Source: Mesorhizobium qingshengii (lineage in GTDB: Bacteria; Pseudomonadota; Alphaproteobacteria; Rhizobiales; Rhizobiaceae). Taken from it: a stretch of DNA of 64,000 nt. The stretch lies in the NCBI RefSeq assembly GCF_027563465.1, contig NZ_JAPFQA010000001.1:897613-961612 (forward strand), written 5' to 3'. Both the position numbers and the translations under genes were made by a program. The stretch's first letter is position 1; each line of letters begins with the position of its first letter. The notes under the pieces were generated by a model. It did no database searches, was not told the DNA's origin, and saw only the letters and a program-made list of their open reading frames with translations. Of this stretch, positions 60,564 through 64,000 are shown piece by piece.

Positions 60564-61441
60564 GACAAGGCGTCTCTCAAACCAGCCCGCATGGCGCTTT
60601 CCAATTTCCTCCTATGCAAGGCAGTGCGATAGCGGGATGCCATTGCCGCGCCGCGATCACGCAATGCGGCGCGCCGCAAACCGGCGCTTTCCCCGCTGAT
60701 GTCCTCAAGCACCATCGGCAATCGTGCTGGCTCCGCAACGCATGCGGTGTCGCCGTCCCTGAGGTGTTCCATGGCGACCACAGGGACCGACACCACGACG
60801 CAGCCGGCGGCCATTGCCTCCAGTGCCGGCAGTCCGAACCATTCCCCCGCCGCCGTCGCCAGGAAGAACCCACTGCGCTTCAGAGTTGCCGCGCAGACCT
60901 CTTCGGTGTCGTTGTCGATTGGCACGTAGCGCAGGTGATGTGCCTGGTTCATCGCCCTTTCGGCGATCATGGCGCCCCGGCGTGGCATGAAGGCCACTAG
61001 GCATGGGTCCTTGGCAGCGCCGTCGTAGAAAAAGATATCGGGGATCGAGATGCCGACGTCGATGGCTTCGCGACCGGCCACTGTCCTCGCATAGTGTGCG
61101 GCCTGTTCCCAGCAAGACAGAACGGTCACATCCCGGTCGTGTAGAACCGGGTCTATCAGAGGGTCGGTGCCCTGGCAGTGGAAGATCAGCCGCGCTCCGA
61201 TTGCCTTCAGCACCGGATAGTCGTGCGGCAGAGAAAAGACGAGCGTGTCGCTCGGGCCGGCATTGGCAAGAACGTATTGCCTGTCGACCACCGGTTGGGC
61301 GCACCGGAACCACGACGGCGCAAGGCCGCCAGGGGTAGCGGCCGCAATCGGCACGCCGGCCTCCGACAACAGTTGTGCGAACTGGAAGCCGACCTTGATG
61401 CCGCCATGGATGCCGATGCCGGGCAGAACGCAATAGTTCAT
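60554..61441 (-). CDS. Glycosyltransferase (GT-B fold, group 1-like)
   Basis: This is a 295-residue protein. It starts YCVLPGIGIHGGIKVGFQFAQLL with a Gly-rich loop, and its C-terminal half carries the GT4-type signature GEWFGLPALEAMAAGCVVVSVPV. The middle has DIFFYDGAAKDP. It overlaps the upstream gene by four bases (ATGA) and the downstream one by ten. Confidence 0.82.
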   Translation of the reverse strand: MNYCVLPGIGIHGGIKVGFQFAQLLSEAGVPIAAATPGGLAPSWFRCAQPVVDRQYVLANAGPSDTLVFSLPHDYPVLKAIGARLIFHCQGTDPLIDPVLHDRDVTVLSCWEQAAHYARTVAGREAIDVGISIPDIFFYDGAAKDPCLVAFMPRRGAMIAERAMNQAHHLRYVPIDNDTEEVCAATLKRSGFFLATAAGEWFGLPALEAMAAGCVVVSVPVVAMEHLRDGDTACVAEPARLPMVLEDISGESAGLRRAALRDRGAAMASRYRTALHRRKLESAMRAGLRDALSWN

Positions 61442-63114
61442 CTGCTTCCCATCCCGCGGCGCCGCTGGCGACGCCAGGCGCCCTTGATTGCGAGGCGGCG
61501 GAGCAGGACCCAGTGCATGGCCGCGAGTGCCGTGGCAAGAGTTCGACCGTAGTGCAGTCGAGCAAATTTGAGCCGCGCAGCGTCGATCAACCGAACCCTG
61601 CCGGAGGAGGGGATATCCGCGCCGTGCTGGCCGAAATGCGGCAAGACATGACCAAGCCTTATGATCTCGAGCCCGCGTCGCGACATTTCAAAGCCGATGG
61701 CAACGTCTTCCATGTAGCAGAAGTAGCGCTCATCGAAACCGCCAACGGCGTGGAACGTATCGCGTCTGACGAACAAAGCAGCGGCGAGGGGCCAGCTCCA
61801 GCTTTCGAGGTCATAGCCAGGCAAGCGCCTCAGGCGCCTGGCAAGTTTGGCCATGCCGTTGTTGTCAAGAATATCGGCCGTCAGCTTGAGCCTGGAGTAA
61901 CCCGGCTGGCGGCCGGCTGTCGGATTGCCGTGCCAGTCGACATAGTCAGGCACGACCATCGCATCGGGTCTTTGGCGAAGTGTGGAGAGAGCAGCCTCGA
62001 CCGCCGCCGGTGTCATAAGGCAGTCCGGATTGAGAAAGCACAGATGCACGGCGCTGGTGGCTGCCGCGGCCCGGTTGGCCGCGGCGGCGAAACCTTCATT
62101 GCGCGTGTTCCTGATGATGGTCACACCCTCGCGCGTCACATGATCGAGTGTCCCATCGGTCGAGGCATTGTCGATGACGATGATCTCATGCTTTCGGTTC
62201 GCCAGGGCGTCGAGGCAGTAGCCGATGACCCTGGACGAGTTGTAGGTGATGATGATGAATGCCAGTTCGGCATCCTGTCCTGTCGACGTTTGCTCCAGCT
62301 CGGGATCGGTTGGGCCGTTGCCAACAAGTGCGTGCATGGCCATGACGGTCTCGAATTCTGGACCGTTGCGGAAATTGCTGAAATGGGCGATCAGCGCGTC
62401 CTTGCGTGGGAAACCCGCATCCCAGTGGCTGCAATGGTTCCACTGCCAGGGCAAGGCACGGCAGCTATCGGGTGCGACAGTGTTCGCCCAGACCTGGAAA
62501 TAGGCCTGGTCGCCGAGCATGTAGGCCCCGGCCATATGGTCCGCGGGCAAGACGCGCTGTCTCTCATCCGCCCAGTCGAGGAACCGCCGCATTTCGTCCC
62601 TGTAGGCAAGCACGACGCCACTGTTGAAGTAGTGGAAAGCGTGTCGGGGTGGCGGCTCCGCCGAGGCATCGATAAAGGCCAGCGACTGGCTGCGATAGTG
62701 CTCGAAGAAATCGTCGCCCCTCATTTCAGATCCGGAAATGCCGGTTTGCTCGACCATGCCGATCCGACGATCACCCAGCGCCGCAACCATCTCCGCAGCT
62801 CCGAGCGGTCGCAACAGGACCGCATCGACATCGACCTGGAGAATGATCGCCGCGCTGGTCTGATCCAGGCACCACACCAGTGCATCGAACTTGGCGCGGA
62901 AATAGCTGGATCGATGTTCCGGTGCCGAGAGGCTGATCAGGTTGAGATGGATGCGCGGCGACTGGGGCAAGAAGGGCGCCACCGCCGAATCGGCGGTCAC
63001 ATAGATCTCGAAGTCGGTGTGTCTGAGAAAGGACGTCAGCGCTTCGCGTGCCGCCAGCGCATAGCCAGGCTTGCCCACCGCAAGCATACAAATTGCCGCC
63101 GTCGGCTCGCTCAT
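61438..63114 (-). CDS. Two-domain glycosyltransferase (nucleotide-sugar transferase + GT2)
   Basis: This is a 558-residue fusion. The N-terminal half resembles a GT8-like nucleotide-diphospho-sugar transferase (AICMLAVGKPGYALAAREAL, DVDAVLLRPLG as a DXD). The C-terminal half is a GT2 domain (AFIIITYNSSRVIGYCL, VIDNASTDGTLDHV, LCFLNPDCLM, GGFDERYFCYMEDVAIGFEMSRRG). One protein could thus add two sugars in a row. The ATG at 63114 overlaps the previous stop; the frame is open upstream but that part belongs to the previous gene. Confidence 0.8.
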   Translation of the reverse strand: MSEPTAAICMLAVGKPGYALAAREALTSFLRHTDFEIYVTADSAVAPFLPQSPRIHLNLISLSAPEHRSSYFRAKFDALVWCLDQTSAAIILQVDVDAVLLRPLGAAEMVAALGDRRIGMVEQTGISGSEMRGDDFFEHYRSQSLAFIDASAEPPPRHAFHYFNSGVVLAYRDEMRRFLDWADERQRVLPADHMAGAYMLGDQAYFQVWANTVAPDSCRALPWQWNHCSHWDAGFPRKDALIAHFSNFRNGPEFETVMAMHALVGNGPTDPELEQTSTGQDAELAFIIITYNSSRVIGYCLDALANRKHEIIVIDNASTDGTLDHVTREGVTIIRNTRNEGFAAAANRAAAATSAVHLCFLNPDCLMTPAAVEAALSTLRQRPDAMVVPDYVDWHGNPTAGRQPGYSRLKLTADILDNNGMAKLARRLRRLPGYDLESWSWPLAAALFVRRDTFHAVGGFDERYFCYMEDVAIGFEMSRRGLEIIRLGHVLPHFGQHGADIPSSGRVRLIDAARLKFARLHYGRTLATALAAMHWVLLRRLAIKGAWRRQRRRGMGSR

Positions 63115-64000
63115 TCGGCCAGATCGCCATGCATGGCAGCCGGCACCTCTGGCGGTGCATGCACCGGATCCAGATTCGGCTGCGCACCAGGATTGCCCAT
63201 CCGTTCCGGGCCGAAACGCTCGGCCAGAGAACGGTGCGGCCGGTCGTTGATGCCGCGCGACAGCACCTGCCAAAGCTGCGCCGGTGAGCAGTCGGCGGAC
63301 GCCAAGACCTCGGCGCCGCTGCCCTCGCCATGCGACGTCTGATCCCTCTGCTCGCCGAGGCTCAGAATCCGTGCAGGGCTCGTTGACCTGATTGTCGCCA
63401 CCAGCGATGGCGACGCTGCCGCGCCGAAGAGCAGGGCGAAATCGACAGAGCGCCCATTCACGCGTAACCACTTCGAAAGGTGGCTCCGATAGCGCCAGCC
63501 CTGGAAGACTTCAACGCCTTGTTTCTCAAGCGCTTCGATATGATGCTGCTCGAGCCCGGCGCCCTGAGGCCAGAATTTCACCACCAGCCCACGATCGACG
63601 AGAGTCTCGATGATCCGCCGGATCCGGTCTGAACCAAAGCCCCCATTCAGGCGGGCCCCTGGCCGGGCGACGACAAGAACAATTTTGCGTAGCGCCGCAT
63701 GCTGGCTCGCCAGCAGCCTGAATTCGCCTGTGATGAAATGTTCACGCGACAGAACATGCGCCCATCGCTCAACGAACTTTCGCTGGTTGACCCGCAGGAA
63801 GGACTTGATGCCGACCTTGGGATCCTTGCCATGCGAAAACCCTTCCAGATGATAGACGATCGACCGTGGCTGGTAGAAAATTCGCAGTCCCTTCTCTCGC
63901 AGGCGGAAGGCAAGGTCGGTGTCCTCGTAATAGGCAGGTGCAAAGGCTTCGTCGAAGCCATGAAGCGTGGCGAATGTGTCGCGTCGGATCAGCAACGATG
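63111..64000 (-). CDS. Glycosyltransferase, C-terminal part (truncated at window edge)
   Basis: The visible 295 residues start inside a GT2 domain (GFDEAFAPAYYEDTDLAFRLREKG), so the beginning is outside the window. The rest, from about residue 105 of the visible part, looks like the start of a second domain (KIVLVVARPGARLNGGFGSDRIRRIIETL). The stop overlaps the next gene's ATG by four bases. It belongs to the same glycosyltransferase operon. Confidence 0.75.
   Translation of the reverse strand, partial: SLLIRRDTFATLHGFDEAFAPAYYEDTDLAFRLREKGLRIFYQPRSIVYHLEGFSHGKDPKVGIKSFLRVNQRKFVERWAHVLSREHFITGEFRLLASQHAALRKIVLVVARPGARLNGGFGSDRIRRIIETLVDRGLVVKFWPQGAGLEQHHIEALEKQGVEVFQGWRYRSHLSKWLRVNGRSVDFALLFGAAASPSLVATIRSTSPARILSLGEQRDQTSHGEGSGAEVLASADCSPAQLWQVLSRGINDRPHRSLAERFGPERMGNPGAQPNLDPVHAPPEVPAAMHGDLAE

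Noticed and set aside
61513..63342. Long open frame antisense to the two-domain glycosyltransferase
   Set aside because: The opposite strand encodes clear glycosyltransferase motifs; this frame has none.

Overview
The window is a high-GC, gene-dense piece of an alphaproteobacterial chromosome. The closest fit is a Mesorhizobium-like member of the Rhizobiales. The gene set supports this: an aapJQMP general amino-acid transporter, a choline-binding ChoX-type protein beside a BetI-like regulator, groESL under both a CIRCE element and an RpoH-type promoter, and many TetR/LysR/LacI/ArsR regulators beside small catabolic or transport units. Several palindromic intergenic elements resemble dispersed rhizobial repeats. 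The assignment comes from reading the sequence only. No tRNA, rRNA, CRISPR array, integrase or transposase was seen.

Layout. 1-8.5 kb: the end of a glycosyltransferase; an SLC13/ArsB-like permease convergent with a TetR gene that diverges from a crotonase; an ECF sigma factor / DUF4142 / cupredoxin unit with two matching promoter-like motifs; an HPP-CBS membrane protein; a cystathionine beta-lyase; and a DUF1326 gene. 8.5-14.9 kb: the DUF2182 partner of DUF1326, then aapJQMP, then a DUF2459 protein. 14.9-24.6 kb: a flavin monooxygenase with a small zinc-finger protein, ppk-ppx, two DoxX proteins, fumC, a cupin and a LysR regulator. 24.6-27.9 kb: a small glycan island with a GT10 gene, an SDR, a decayed copy of the SDR 3' end, and a GT90 gene. 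27.9-31.9 kb: BetI-like regulator / ChoX / hydrolase, then a NIPSNAP gene divergent from a TetR gene with two operator palindromes between them.

31.9-43.5 kb: a secreted hypothetical protein, a Tat-exported metallophosphoesterase, a CsbD protein, a patatin-like lipoprotein, a GST, an SDR, an ArsR / SRPBCC-YciI pair, a cold-shock gene with a clear promoter and long leader, an unrecognised small-protein operon ending in a YkgJ gene, a LysE-type exporter, an AraC regulator, a GFA enzyme and an OsmC protein. 43.8-45.9 kb: groEL and groES. 46-52.8 kb: a divergent methyltransferase / ATP-grasp pair, then a TetR regulator divergent from an MFS / aldonolactone oxidase / PLP-enzyme operon, and an ABM monooxygenase. 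52.8-58.8 kb: an AraC regulator whose 3' end runs into a 19-bp tandem array, and a LacI-regulated sugar ABC transporter whose ATPase gene is split by a frameshift. 58.9-64 kb: five translationally coupled glycosyltransferase genes running off the window edge.

The most rewarding items to check are the paired ECF promoter motif, the split ABC ATPase, the decayed SDR copy beside the GT10 gene, the ArsR operator that overlaps its own start codon, the 39.3-40.5 kb small-protein operon, and the lactone-oxidase operon. I did not find a convincing wholly new defence or mobile system.
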